Shown here in pieces: positions 8,387-17,761 of a stretch of DNA of 64,000 nt (position 1 is the stretch's first letter; every line of letters begins with the position of its first letter). The stretch spans positions 372,001 through 436,000 of the forward strand of contig NZ_BMVK01000007.1 in NCBI RefSeq assembly GCF_014650675.1, in the 5' to 3' direction. Source of the DNA: Streptomyces anulatus. Lineage in GTDB: Bacteria; Actinomycetota; Actinomycetes; Streptomycetales; Streptomycetaceae. A program made the translations under genes and the position numbers. The notes below the pieces were generated by a model. That model was not told where the DNA came from. It saw nothing but the letters and a program-made list of their open reading frames with translations, and made no database searches.

Positions 8387-11211
8387 ACGAGCTGCTCACC
8401 GCCGTCCGCGCGGGGCGTCACCACGACGTACCGCCGCTGGTGCTCGGTCTGGACCTGCCCGGACGCCGCGCCGCCCTCGCCGAGCTGAAGGAGTTGCGCA
8501 AGGAGGTGCGGAGCTGGGACTGGCAGCGGCGGGACAAGATCCGCAAGGCGCTGCTGGTGGCCGGCGCGGGCTGTCACACCGGCGCGGCGGGGTGTGCCTC
8601 CTGGATCGGGGGCCGTGATCTGCGCGACTGGACCCGCTCGCCCTATCCGCTGATCCTCGCTTCGCTCAAGGACCGCGATCCGGCGTGGCTGGGCGATCTC
8701 GCCCTCCGGTTCGCGGGGCGCGCGGCCCTCTCCGACGCGGAGTACACCTTCGTCGGCGAGCTGACCCGGATCGCCCAGGTCCCGCTCCCCGTCACGGACA
8801 ACCTGGTCGTGGGCTGGACGGAGCTGGTCAGCGCGGCTCGTTGGCGCGGCCGGGCCCGGCGCCCGCTGACCGACATCCTGCGCGAGGATCCGCACTCCCC
8901 CGAGCTGGCGGCCCGGCTGTTCGAGATGCCGGAGCTGCCGCCGCAGGTCGATTTCTACGACGCGCCGGACTCGCAGGACCACTGGCCCGGGGCGCTGTGC
9001 GCACTGGTCGAGGACGGGTTGCTGGACCGGGCACACCTGGTGGAGCGGTGCGTGATCCGCCTGATGCGCGGTGGCAGGTCCGTCGATCAGCGGTTCTTCC
9101 TGGCCGTTCTCCTGCGGTTGGGGACGACGGAGGAAGAGGAGGACCGGCATCTGCGGGACTGGACGGCGATGGCGGCGGACGGGATCACGCCGGTCGCCTC
9201 GTACGCCCAGCAGGTGCTCGTGCGGCTCGACGCGCGGGGCGTGTTGTCCACCCGGGAGCTGGCGGACGTGTCGGGCGCCGTGCTCTTCCGTCAGGAGAAG
9301 AAGCTGGTACGCGCCCAGCTGACCCTGCTGGGCAAGGTGCTGCGCCGGGACGCCTCGACGGCGGGCGAGCTTCTTCCGGCGGTCGCCGAGGCGTTCGGCC
9401 ATGAGGGCATCGACGTCCAGGAGCGGGCCCTGAAGCTGGTCGCGCGGTATCTCCCCGCGGTCGCCGGCCCGGAGGTGCGGGAGGAGCTGGCCTCCGCCGC
9501 CGCGCGGCTGGGTCCTCTGCACCGGGAGACGGTCACCGCCCTGTTCGGCGATCTCGTGGAGGCGGAAGCGGCCGAGGCGTACGAGGAGTTCCTGCCGCCC
9601 GCGCCGGTGCTGCGGCGTCACGATCCCGCACCGGAGACCGTGGCGGAGCTCGTCGAGGAGGTGGCCGCCCGGGTGAAGTCGCATGCGTCGGAACGTTGGA
9701 TCCCCTCCTCGGGCGTCGCGGCCCCCTCGACCGGGGACACCCACTTCGAGCGCACGCTCGACGGGCTCGTCCGGCTGGCCCGGACCCACCGGGAGGAGCT
9801 GACGGAAGCCCTGCGGGAGGCGCTGGCCGGTGTGTACTTCGTCGAGCACGGCCTGGGCCCGTACATGGTCGACCCGCGCTCCATCTCGACCTCGCACGGG
9901 ACCTCCGTGGTAGTCGCCTCGCTGCTGGGCCTGGTGTCCGACCGGGACAGGGTCGCGTGGCGGGCGAAGACCACCGTCCCGGGGCCGGGCGCCTGTGCCC
10001 ACACCGCGCTGAACGGGGTGCTGCTGGACCGGGCGTGGGAGGCCGCGGAGGCGATAGCCGCCGGGGAGACGCCGTTCCTGCTGGCCACGCCGACCTGGCA
10101 CACCGGGGCGATCGAGGCGGCCGAGCTCGTCGAACGGCTGCGGATCTACCGGGAGTCGGGCGCCCGTCCCGGCCCCGCCGACTTCGCCCAGGCCCTGCTG
10201 CGGGTCCGCCGGGGCGGCCCCGGGGCGGCGGACGTCGCTGCGGCGGCCGAGGCGCTGGGCACCGGCGAGGGCGACCGGCTGGCCGCCTGGATCCGTGCCG
10301 ACGAGCCGGTGGCCCCGGTGCTGCGGCATCCGGCGACCGCCGTCTCCCGTCCTTCGGCGGGCAATTGGTGGCAGCGGACGACGAGCGGGGCCCGTCAGGT
10401 GCTGTTGGCGACGCGGGAGCGGACGGTGATCCGGCACGAGTTCCCGGAGTCCTTCCACTGGCTGGGCCGGGCGCAGCTCCCCCGGGCCCAGGAGTGCTAC
10501 CACTGGGGACCCGAGCGGTCCTCGCACTGGACGGCCACCCTGCCCGAGGATCCGGAGGCGCTGGCCGCCTGGTTGATGCCGGACCTGCTGTTCGCCGCCG
10601 ACCAGGGGCAGCGGGGAGCGGTCGGGTTCCTGCCGGCCCTGGCGGAGAGTGCGGGCGAGGTGGGCGGGGCGACGCATCTCGCGCTGGCCTACGGTCTCGG
10701 CGCACGGCACCCGGAGGACCGGACGGCGGCGGTGGACGCCCTGCTCGTGCTGGCGGCGGGGGGCCGGCTGGACGGTGCCTCGCTCGGGCGGGAGCTGGCC
10801 ATCCTGGTCGACCGCGACCTGGTGAAGGTGAACCGCACGGCCGACGCGCTCGGCACGGCGGCCGCCACCGGCGCGTATCGGACGGTGCTGACCGTGCTGG
10901 CCGCGATGCTGCCCGGTCTCCTGGCGTACGAGAAGACGCCGCGGGGGCTCGGCGACCTGCTGTCCGTGGCGGCCGAGTGCGCCGAACGCTGCGGTACGGG
11001 CGGGATCCCGGCGATAGCGGGGCTCGCGGCGACGGCGGGGCGCAAGGGCTCCTCCCAGACGGTCCGCCAGGCAGCCCGGCTGCTCGCCACGTTCCCGGCC
11101 GGGGCGGAGGGTTCCCTTCCAGAAGCTCCCGAGGGCTTCGATGCCCCGGCGGCCGGCGAAGCCCTCGCACCGGACCGGAAGGATCAAGGAGCGGCCGGTC
11201 TCGGAATCTGA
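8383..11211 (+). CDS. DUF6493-type large protein coupled to SWIM protein
   Basis: A 942-residue soluble protein rich in Leu, Ala and Arg, with helical-repeat-like stretches and a conserved-looking WHTG motif near residue 570. No catalytic motif is apparent. It starts at ATG 8383 inside the stop of the SWIM gene. In other actinomycetes this family accompanies SWIM proteins and sometimes MoxR ATPase and VWA genes (from memory); neither is present here. The function is unknown, and a template-binding or chaperone-like complex is only a guess. Confidence 0.8.
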   Translation: MNELLTAVRAGRHHDVPPLVLGLDLPGRRAALAELKELRKEVRSWDWQRRDKIRKALLVAGAGCHTGAAGCASWIGGRDLRDWTRSPYPLILASLKDRDPAWLGDLALRFAGRAALSDAEYTFVGELTRIAQVPLPVTDNLVVGWTELVSAARWRGRARRPLTDILREDPHSPELAARLFEMPELPPQVDFYDAPDSQDHWPGALCALVEDGLLDRAHLVERCVIRLMRGGRSVDQRFFLAVLLRLGTTEEEEDRHLRDWTAMAADGITPVASYAQQVLVRLDARGVLSTRELADVSGAVLFRQEKKLVRAQLTLLGKVLRRDASTAGELLPAVAEAFGHEGIDVQERALKLVARYLPAVAGPEVREELASAAARLGPLHRETVTALFGDLVEAEAAEAYEEFLPPAPVLRRHDPAPETVAELVEEVAARVKSHASERWIPSSGVAAPSTGDTHFERTLDGLVRLARTHREELTEALREALAGVYFVEHGLGPYMVDPRSISTSHGTSVVVASLLGLVSDRDRVAWRAKTTVPGPGACAHTALNGVLLDRAWEAAEAIAAGETPFLLATPTWHTGAIEAAELVERLRIYRESGARPGPADFAQALLRVRRGGPGAADVAAAAEALGTGEGDRLAAWIRADEPVAPVLRHPATAVSRPSAGNWWQRTTSGARQVLLATRERTVIRHEFPESFHWLGRAQLPRAQECYHWGPERSSHWTATLPEDPEALAAWLMPDLLFAADQGQRGAVGFLPALAESAGEVGGATHLALAYGLGARHPEDRTAAVDALLVLAAGGRLDGASLGRELAILVDRDLVKVNRTADALGTAAATGAYRTVLTVLAAMLPGLLAYEKTPRGLGDLLSVAAECAERCGTGGIPAIAGLAATAGRKGSSQTVRQAARLLATFPAGAEGSLPEAPEGFDAPAAGEALAPDRKDQGAAGLGI

Positions 11212-11303
11212 CCGAAAACGACGATAGGCGACCAGATCAACACGTAACCCATCAGTCACAAGGCGTTCGTGATCAGGCAACACCGTTCGTTCACAGTGAG
11301 GAT

Positions 11304-12755
11304 ATGACTGATGTGACCTCCGCGAAGAGCGCCCGCCGTCCGCACCACTGGCGGCGGGACCTGATCGAACTGGCCGCCCTGTTCACCGCCGTGGCCGTGG
11401 CCGACGCCATCGCCAACCTCATCGGGCACCAGCCGGACGGGCCCTACCTGCTCGTGGCGTCGGCGGTGGCGCTGGTGGCCACGGCGGCGTTCCACACCTG
11501 GTGGGCGCGACGGCACAGTCACGCTCCCCCGTCCGGTGAGGGGGGCTCCGCGCCGGGCGGAGCGGACGCGGCGGAGCACGGGGCGCGGGTCGGCGCGGCG
11601 GGCGTGGCCGGGGGCAGCGGTGCGGGCGGGATCGCCGGTGCCGAGGAGACCACGCTGTGGCGGATGCGGACGACCGTGCGCGACGCCCCGGGCAGTCTGG
11701 CCGCGCTGTGCGTGGCCCTCGCCGGGCTCCGGGTGGACATCCTCACCCTGGGCACCCACCCGCTCGCGCAGGGGACCGTCGACGAGTTCCTGCTGCGGGC
11801 CCCGGCCTCGCTCCAGGCGCAGGAGCTGTCCCGGGAGATCGCGGCCGCCGGCGGCACGTCCACGTGGATCGAGCGGGCGGACGCCCACGATCTGGTCGAC
11901 ATCCCGACCCGGGTGCTGTCGCTGGCCACCCGGACGGCGCTCGATGCGGCCGAACTGCCGCTCGCCCTGCGCCAGTTGCTCGGCCGGTGCACCATCCACT
12001 CACTGCCGGCCGTCTCCGTCACCGGCCGCCCGACCGGGGAGAGCGCCCCGGTCGAGGGCGTGCTGGAGGAGACGGTGATGCGGCTGCGGGACCCGTCCGG
12101 CGGGGTGATCTCCGTCGAGCGGCCCTATCTGCCCTTCACTCCCACCGAGTTCGCGCGGGCGCGTGCCCTGGTCGAGCTCGACGCCCGGCTCGGCCCGCGG
12201 GTGCCGCGCAGCGAGGACGTCCTCACGCTGCCCGAGGGCAACGAGATCACCGTGCGCCGCGCGGACCGGGGCGATCTCGCCGCAGCCCGCGCCATGCACG
12301 ACCGCTGCTCGCAGCGCACCCTGGGCCTGCGGTACCACGGTCCGGTCTCGGACGCGGACCGCTACCTCGACCACCTGCTGTCCCCCCGCTTCGGCCGCAC
12401 CCTGGCGGTGCAGACGGCCTCCGGCAAGCTGGTGGCGCTGGGCCACCTCCTCTGGGACGGCGACGAGACCGAGGTCGCCCTCCTCGTCGAGGACGACTGG
12501 CAGCGCCGGGGCATCGGCTCCGAGTTGCTGGGCCGCCTGGTGGCGCTCGCCGTGGAGGCGGGCTGCGACAGCGTGTACGCCGTCACGCAGTCCCACAACA
12601 CCGGCATGGTGGCGGCGATGCGCGCGCTGGAGCTGCCCCTCGACTACCAGATCGAGGAGGGCACGCTCGTCATCACCGCCCGGCTGACGACGGACCGGCC
12701 GACGACTGAAGGGTCCGCTCGGCCGTCCGCGCCGACGGAAGGGGCCCGTCGCTGA
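11304..12755 (+). CDS. ACT-domain GNAT acetyltransferase with N-terminal membrane segment
   Basis: Of 483 residues, about 20-60 look like one or two membrane helices. A Gly/Ala linker follows (70-115), then an ACT-like domain (about 117-190; DAPGSLAALCVALAGLRVD) that normally binds an amino acid. A C-terminal GNAT domain (about 315-470) carries the acetyl-CoA loop WQRRGIGSELL. Actinobacterial ACT-GNAT proteins are known as amino-acid-regulated protein lysine acetyltransferases, so a similar role is plausible. GTGAGG precedes the ATG. Its 3' end overlaps the convergent PLP enzyme by 83 bp. Confidence 0.82.
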   Translation: MTDVTSAKSARRPHHWRRDLIELAALFTAVAVADAIANLIGHQPDGPYLLVASAVALVATAAFHTWWARRHSHAPPSGEGGSAPGGADAAEHGARVGAAGVAGGSGAGGIAGAEETTLWRMRTTVRDAPGSLAALCVALAGLRVDILTLGTHPLAQGTVDEFLLRAPASLQAQELSREIAAAGGTSTWIERADAHDLVDIPTRVLSLATRTALDAAELPLALRQLLGRCTIHSLPAVSVTGRPTGESAPVEGVLEETVMRLRDPSGGVISVERPYLPFTPTEFARARALVELDARLGPRVPRSEDVLTLPEGNEITVRRADRGDLAAARAMHDRCSQRTLGLRYHGPVSDADRYLDHLLSPRFGRTLAVQTASGKLVALGHLLWDGDETEVALLVEDDWQRRGIGSELLGRLVALAVEAGCDSVYAVTQSHNTGMVAAMRALELPLDYQIEEGTLVITARLTTDRPTTEGSARPSAPTEGARR

Positions 12756-13902
12756 GCGCCTGGCACAGGTCCGCCCACAGGTCCTCGACGTCCTCCAGGC
12801 CGACCGACATCCGCAGCAGCCGGTCGCCGACGCCGGACGCCCGCCGGTCTCCCTCCTCCACGATGCGGTGGCTGATGGAGGCCGGGTGCTGGATCAGCGA
12901 GTCCACGCTGCCGAGGCTGACGGCGGGCGTGATGAGCCGCACCCCGGAGATCACCCGGTGCGGGTCCCCGTACACCTCGAAGGAGATCATCGCGCCGCCG
13001 ATCCGCGGGTAGTGCACCCGGGCGATGCGCGGGTCGGCGGTGAGCCTGCGGACGAGTTCGGCCGCGCTCGTCGAGGCGGCGCGTACGCGTACCGGAAGCG
13101 TGGACAAGCCGCGCAGCAGGAGGTAGCCGGCCAGCGGGTGCAGCACTCCGCCGGTGGCGAACCGCACCTGGCGGAGCGTGGCGGCGAACTCCTCGTCACA
13201 GGCGACGACGCCGCCCATGACATCGCCGTGGCCACCGAGGTACTTGGTGGCGCTGTGCAGGACGATCCGCGCGCCGTGTTCGACGGGGCGCTGCAGGACG
13301 GGGGTGGCGAAGGTGTTGTCGACCAGCAGCGGGACGGTTCCGCAGGCATGGGCGACGGCCCGGATGTCGATCTCGGCCAGCGTCGGGTTGGCCGGCGTCT
13401 CGATCATCACGAGCCCGGTGTCCGGGCGGATGGCGTCGGCGATCCCGGCCGGGTCGGTCCAGGTCACCTCGGTGCCCAGCAACCCGGCGCCGAGCAGATG
13501 GTCACTGCAGCCGTAGAGCGGGCGGACCGCGACGACATGACGCAGTCCCTGGCTCGCGCGGGCGAGCAGGACCGCGGTCAGCGCCGCCATTCCGCTGGCG
13601 AAGGCGACCGCGCTCTCGGCGCCCTCCAGCCGGGCGAGCGCCGTCTCGAAGCGGCCCGTGGTGGGGTTGTCCAGCCGGGCGTAGACGGGCGGCCCGTCGG
13701 GGCGGGCGCCGGTGGTGGCGAAGGCGTCGATCCGCATCGCCTCGCCGCGCGAGTCGTAGGAGGGGTAGGTGGTGGACAGGTCGATCGGCGGGGCGTGCAG
13801 GCCGAGGGAGGCGAGGTCGTCGCGTCCGGCGTGCACGGCTTCGGTGGCGAGAGCCCTGGACGGGGTGGGGGCAGGGGGCGTCATCGAGACTTCGTTGTCC
13901 AT
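12673..13902 (-). CDS. Trans-sulfuration-type PLP enzyme (cystathionine/methionine gamma-lyase family)
   Basis: 409 residues of the Cys/Met-metabolism PLP family. The Schiff-base Lys lies in HSATKYLGGHGDVMGG, the PLP-Tyr region in YARLDNPTTGRFE, and VDNTFATP and SLGSVDSLIQHPAS are typical. Just before MISFEV the usual loop of about 15 residues (normally VHYPGL...GFGG) is shortened to VHYPRIGGA, which is odd. The reaction could be gamma-elimination of methionine/cystathionine or gamma-replacement; the sequence does not decide. An AsnC regulator is divergent, as expected for amino-acid catabolism. Confidence 0.88.
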   Translation of the reverse strand: MDNEVSMTPPAPTPSRALATEAVHAGRDDLASLGLHAPPIDLSTTYPSYDSRGEAMRIDAFATTGARPDGPPVYARLDNPTTGRFETALARLEGAESAVAFASGMAALTAVLLARASQGLRHVVAVRPLYGCSDHLLGAGLLGTEVTWTDPAGIADAIRPDTGLVMIETPANPTLAEIDIRAVAHACGTVPLLVDNTFATPVLQRPVEHGARIVLHSATKYLGGHGDVMGGVVACDEEFAATLRQVRFATGGVLHPLAGYLLLRGLSTLPVRVRAASTSAAELVRRLTADPRIARVHYPRIGGAMISFEVYGDPHRVISGVRLITPAVSLGSVDSLIQHPASISHRIVEEGDRRASGVGDRLLRMSVGLEDVEDLWADLCQALSDGPLPSARTAERTLQSSAGPSSAGR

Positions 13903-13918
13903 GCCGTCACTCTGAACA

Positions 13919-13952
13919 GCTACCGGTTCGTAGCGGTCGAACCCCGTGCTAC
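13919..13952. promoter_or_regulatory. Alternating GCTAC/GTAGC boxes between PLP enzyme and AsnC gene
   Basis: GCTAC at 13919-13923, its complement GTAGC at 13930-13934 and GCTAC again at 13948-13952 fall in the 59-bp divergent gap. Such spaced half-sites suit an Lrp/AsnC octamer that wraps DNA and controls itself and the lyase gene. Confidence 0.45.
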
Positions 13953-13961
13953 GTTCGCCGC

Positions 13962-14441
13962 ATGTCCGATTCCGTCGCTCTCGATCCGGTGGATCTGCAG
14001 ATTCTGCGGCTGCTGCAGAACGATGCCCGGACCACGTACCGCGAGCTCGCGGCCGAGGTCGGCGTGGCCGCTTCGACCTGCCTGGACCGGGTGGCCCGGC
14101 TGCGCCGGTCCGGGGTGATCCTCGGGGACCAACTGCGCCTCGATCCGGCGAAGATCGGCCGGGGTCTCCAGGCGCTGCTCCTGGTGCAGGTCCGGCCGCA
14201 CCGCCGGGAGCTCATCGGGCCGTTCGTCGACCGCGTCAGGTCCCTGCCGGAGTCGCGTGCGCTCTTCCACCTCACCGGCCCCGACGACTATCTGGTGCAG
14301 GTCGCGGTGGCCGACGCGGCGGATCTGCAGCGGCTGGTGCTGGACGAGTTCACCTCGCGCCGGGAGGTGGCCCGGGTGGACACCCGGCTGATCTTCCAGC
14401 AGTGGGACTGCGGGCCGCTGCTCCCTCCCGCCGCGGGCTGA
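13962..14441 (+). CDS. Lrp/AsnC-family regulator
   Basis: 159 residues: an N-terminal helix-turn-helix (about 8-60; TYRELAAEVGVAASTCLDRV) followed by a RAM/ligand-binding domain (HLTGPDDYLVQVAVADAADL). Typical length. It is divergent from a Cys/Met-type PLP enzyme, so it probably controls that gene in response to an amino acid, possibly methionine or a branched-chain residue (inference). Confidence 0.93.
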   Translation: MSDSVALDPVDLQILRLLQNDARTTYRELAAEVGVAASTCLDRVARLRRSGVILGDQLRLDPAKIGRGLQALLLVQVRPHRRELIGPFVDRVRSLPESRALFHLTGPDDYLVQVAVADAADLQRLVLDEFTSRREVARVDTRLIFQQWDCGPLLPPAAG

Positions 14442-14576
14442 GTACCGTGACCACACTCCGGAGACGCACCGGCGACGCCCGCCGGAAGACCCGTACGTGC
14501 TGCAAGTGATCGTCTTTCGGACGCCCGGGGGCCCCTGGTGATGACGAGGAGGCCACCGCCGTACGAGGATGTCCGC

Positions 14577-16265
14577 ATGTCAGACACTTCGAGCAGCGCG
14601 CTGCCCCGTCAGGTCGCCGACGCCTACGTCGACGCAATCATCGAACTCGACCCCATCACGGGCACCTATCTGGGTGTGTCCGAAAGCTCGCGCCGGCTGC
14701 CCGACTTCTCACCGGCGGGCCAGGCCGCGGTCGCCGACCTCATCCGCGCGACGTTGCGGAAGCTGGACGCCGCCGAGCAGCGTCCCGGTGCGGACAGCGA
14801 TGCCGAGCGGCGCTGCGGACGTCTCCTGCGGGAACGACTGACGGCGGAACTCGCCGTGCACGAGGCCGAGGAGGGGCTGCGGACCGTCTCCAACCTGCAG
14901 TCGCCGGCCCACAGCATCACCGAGGTCTTCACCCTCACGCCGACCGCGACGGACGAGGACTGGGCGGCGGTCGTGGAACGGCTGCGCGCGGTGCCCGCCG
15001 CGCACGAGGGGTACCGCGCCTCGCTCGCGCTCGGTCTGGAGCGCAAGCTGTACGGTGGCCCCCGCGCGACCGCCACCTTCGTCGGGCAGCTCACGGAGTG
15101 GGGCGGGGAAGGCGAGGGCACGGCGTTCTTCGCGGACTTCGTCGCCCCCGGCCCCGCGTCCCTGCGGGCGGAGCTGGACGAGGCCGCCGCTCTGGCGACC
15201 GCCTCGGTGCTCTCCCTGCGGGACTGGGTGCGCGACGTGTACGCCCCGGGCATCGAGGGAGCCCCGGACCCGGTCGGCCGGGAGCGCTACGCCCTCTGGT
15301 CGCGGCTGTACAACGGCACCGACCTGGATCTCGACGAGGCGTACGCGTACGGCTGGTCCGAATACCACCGGCTGCTCGCCGAGATGAGGACCGAGGCCGA
15401 GAAGATCCTGCCCGGCGCCGGCCCCTGGGAGGCGCTCGCCCACCTCGACGTGCACGGCAAGCACATCGAGGGCGTGGACGAGGTCCGCGAGTGGCTGCAG
15501 GGTCTGATGGACGAGGCGATCGAGGCGCTGGACGGCACGCACTTCGACCTCGCCGAGCGGGTGCGGAAGGTGGAGTCGCGCATCGCGCCGCCCGGTGGGG
15601 CGGCCGCGCCGTACTACACCGGTCCCTCCGAGGACTTCTCCCGCCCCGGGCGCACCTGGCTGCCCACCATGGGCGAGACCCGGTTCCCGGTGTACGACCT
15701 GGTCTCGACCTGGTACCACGAGGGCGTCCCCGGCCACCACCTGCAGATCGCGCAGTGGACGCACGTCGCCGACAGCCTCTCCCGCTACCAGGCGTCGGTC
15801 GGCATGGTCAGCGCGAACGCCGAGGGCTGGGCGCTGTACGCGGAGCGGCTGATGGACGAGTTGGGCTTCCTGCCCGACGCGGAACGGCGGCTCGGTTATC
15901 TGGACGCCCAGATGATGCGCGCCTGCCGGGTGATCGTCGACATCGGCATGCACCTGGAACTGGAGATTCCGGCGGACTCCCCCTTCCACCCGGGCGAGCG
16001 CTGGACACCCGATCTGGCCCAGGAGTTCTTCGGCAACCACAGCGGCCGTCCCGCCGACTTCGTGGAGAGCGAGCTGACCCGCTATCTGTCGATGCCGGGC
16101 CAGGCCATCGGCTACAAGCTCGGGGAGCGCGCCTGGCTGCTCGGCCGGGAGAACGCGCGCGCCGCGCGCGGCGACGCGTTCGACCTGAAGACCTGGCACA
16201 TGGCGGCGCTCTCGCAGGGATCGCTGGGCCTGGACGATCTGGTGGACGAGTTGTCGCGGCTCTGA
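14577..16265 (+). CDS. DUF885 family metallopeptidase-like protein
   Basis: 562 residues, full family length. HEGVPGHHLQ near residue 385 resembles the HExxH-like zinc site of this family, which is distantly related to M32/M3-type peptidases. A conserved EGWALYAERLMDELG segment follows. No signal peptide, so cytoplasmic. The substrate is unknown; a peptidase role is likely from motif only. GAGGA lies about 10 bases before the ATG. Confidence 0.85.
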   Translation: MSDTSSSALPRQVADAYVDAIIELDPITGTYLGVSESSRRLPDFSPAGQAAVADLIRATLRKLDAAEQRPGADSDAERRCGRLLRERLTAELAVHEAEEGLRTVSNLQSPAHSITEVFTLTPTATDEDWAAVVERLRAVPAAHEGYRASLALGLERKLYGGPRATATFVGQLTEWGGEGEGTAFFADFVAPGPASLRAELDEAAALATASVLSLRDWVRDVYAPGIEGAPDPVGRERYALWSRLYNGTDLDLDEAYAYGWSEYHRLLAEMRTEAEKILPGAGPWEALAHLDVHGKHIEGVDEVREWLQGLMDEAIEALDGTHFDLAERVRKVESRIAPPGGAAAPYYTGPSEDFSRPGRTWLPTMGETRFPVYDLVSTWYHEGVPGHHLQIAQWTHVADSLSRYQASVGMVSANAEGWALYAERLMDELGFLPDAERRLGYLDAQMMRACRVIVDIGMHLELEIPADSPFHPGERWTPDLAQEFFGNHSGRPADFVESELTRYLSMPGQAIGYKLGERAWLLGRENARAARGDAFDLKTWHMAALSQGSLGLDDLVDELSRL

Positions 16266-16320
16266 TCCGCGTGATGTGTACGGTCCGGAGCCCCTGTCCG
16301 TGAAAGTGAGGCAGCCTGTC

Positions 16321-17202
16321 ATGAGCGAGCGGAACGGATTCCTGTTCTGCGCCGACCCGTTGCGGCTCTCCCGGCCCGATCCGCAGTTCTCCGGCGAGGT
16401 CGCCGGGGCGCGTGCGGCCGGCGGGCGGATCGCGCTGCTCGATCATGACGCGCTGCTCGCGGGGGACGCGGCCGGGGCGGTGGCCCGGGTCGCGCGGGAC
16501 TCCGGACCGTACTGGTACCGGGGCTGGATGATCCCCTCCGCCCGGTACGCGGAGCTGGAGGCGGCGCTCGGCGACCGGGGCTGTGCCCTGCTCACCGGCG
16601 CCGCCGGCTATCGGCGGGCGCATGAACTCCCCGGTTGGTACGAGGAGTTCGACGGGCTCACGCCGCGCAGCGTGTGGTGCGCCATGGCTCCGGGGGCTCC
16701 GCCGCCCACCGCCGACGAGCTGACCGGGCTCGCCGCATCCCTGGGCCCGGGTCCCGGCATCGTGAAGGACTTCGTGAAGTCCCGCAAGCACGAGTGGCAC
16801 GAGGCGTGTTACGTGCCGGAGCTGGCGGACGGGGAGCGACTGGCCTCCGTGGTGGGCCGCTTCGTGGAGCTGCAGGGCACGTACCTCTCGGGCGGCCTGG
16901 TGCTGCGGTCCTTCGAGCCGTTCGTCGCGGGCGGCGAGGCGCGGGTGTGGTGGGTGGACGGGGAGGTGGTGCTCGTCACCGCCCACCCCGACACCCCCGG
17001 CTCGGCGCCCGTCCCCGAACCGGCCTCCCTGCGGGAGGCGGTGGGCCGCCTCGGACTGCGCTGGGTCACCACCGACGTGGCGTTGCGCGAGGACGGGGTG
17101 TGGCGGGTGGTGGAGGTCGGCGACGGCCAGGTCAGCGGACTTCCCGCCGGGGCGGAGGCCGGGGCTCTGTTCGCCGCGCTGGCGGCCGTCGCACCGCGCT
17201 GA
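16321..17202 (+). CDS. ATP-grasp-type protein of unknown substrate
   Basis: A compact 293-residue protein. VKDFVKSRKHEWHEACYVP, LRSFEPFV and the C-terminal DGVWRVVEVGDGQVSGLP fit the ATP-binding and Mg-binding parts of an ATP-grasp carboxylate ligase. The partner substrates cannot be read. It follows the DUF885 gene by 55 bp with GTGAGG upstream, so co-transcription with it is likely. I am sure of the gene and only moderately sure of the fold. Confidence 0.78.
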   Translation: MSERNGFLFCADPLRLSRPDPQFSGEVAGARAAGGRIALLDHDALLAGDAAGAVARVARDSGPYWYRGWMIPSARYAELEAALGDRGCALLTGAAGYRRAHELPGWYEEFDGLTPRSVWCAMAPGAPPPTADELTGLAASLGPGPGIVKDFVKSRKHEWHEACYVPELADGERLASVVGRFVELQGTYLSGGLVLRSFEPFVAGGEARVWWVDGEVVLVTAHPDTPGSAPVPEPASLREAVGRLGLRWVTTDVALREDGVWRVVEVGDGQVSGLPAGAEAGALFAALAAVAPR

Positions 17203-17222
17203 CCTCCGCCCGGGTCCCGGTA

Positions 17223-17711
17223 TCAGCAGCCGCAGTCGGCGGCGTCGGCCGGCGCGGTGAGCGGGTCGGCGCCGCGCCGCTCGACGCCCTCCCAGGTCTC
17301 GAAGGCGAATCCCTCGCGCGCCCAGTACTCGAATCCGCCGAGCATCTCCTTGACCTGGTAACCCAGTTGGGCGAGGGCCAGGGCAGCACGGGTCGCCCCG
17401 TTGCAGCCCGGCCCCCAGCAGTACGTGATGACGGGGACGGCCGGGTCCAGCAGCGCCGCCGCCTGCTCGGGGATCAGGGCGGTGGGCAGGTGCACCGCAC
17501 CGGGCACGTGCCCCTGGTCCCAGGACGCGGTGGAGCGGCTGTCCAGGACGACGAACCCGGGATCACCGTCGGCGGCCAGCGTGGACGCGACGTCGGAGAC
17601 GTCCGCGTGGAAAGCGAGCGAAGCGCCGAAGTAGGCCGCCGCCGCAGCGGGAGAAGCGGGCGCGACGCGCAGGACGGGGTTGTCGGCCGTGGCCGTGATG
17701 TGCGAGGTCAT
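17223..17711 (-). CDS. Rhodanese-like sulfurtransferase
   Basis: A single rhodanese domain of about 160 residues with the active-site Cys in YCWGPGCNGATRAA, plus WDQGHVPGAVHLP and FEYWAREGF typical of the fold. The C-terminus ends in CGC, a possible extra thiol or metal site. It transfers sulfane sulfur or serves as a thiol carrier; the acceptor is unknown. The ATG at 17711 (MTSHIT) is preferred over one at 17717. It is divergent from an AsnC regulator across a 94-bp gap with an inverted repeat. Confidence 0.88.
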   Translation of the reverse strand: MTSHITATADNPVLRVAPASPAAAAAYFGASLAFHADVSDVASTLAADGDPGFVVLDSRSTASWDQGHVPGAVHLPTALIPEQAAALLDPAVPVITYCWGPGCNGATRAALALAQLGYQVKEMLGGFEYWAREGFAFETWEGVERRGADPLTAPADAADCGC

Positions 17712-17727
17712 GACCATGAATCTATGA

Positions 17728-17761
17728 CCGGGGAACGGGACCGGGAAGTGAGATTCCCCGG
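17728..17761. promoter_or_regulatory. Inverted repeat between rhodanese and AsnC genes
   Basis: CCGGGGAA (17728-17735) and TTCCCCGG (17754-17761) form an 8-bp inverted repeat with an 18-bp spacer in the short divergent gap. It is a candidate operator for the AsnC protein. Confidence 0.45.

Noticed and set aside
8299..11283. 994-codon minus-strand frame opposite DUF6493
   Set aside because: Antisense shadow in GC-rich DNA; no motif and no ribosome site.
13919..13952. Strict single palindromic operator
   Set aside because: The boxes alternate with unequal spacing, so they are reported as half-sites and not as one palindrome.
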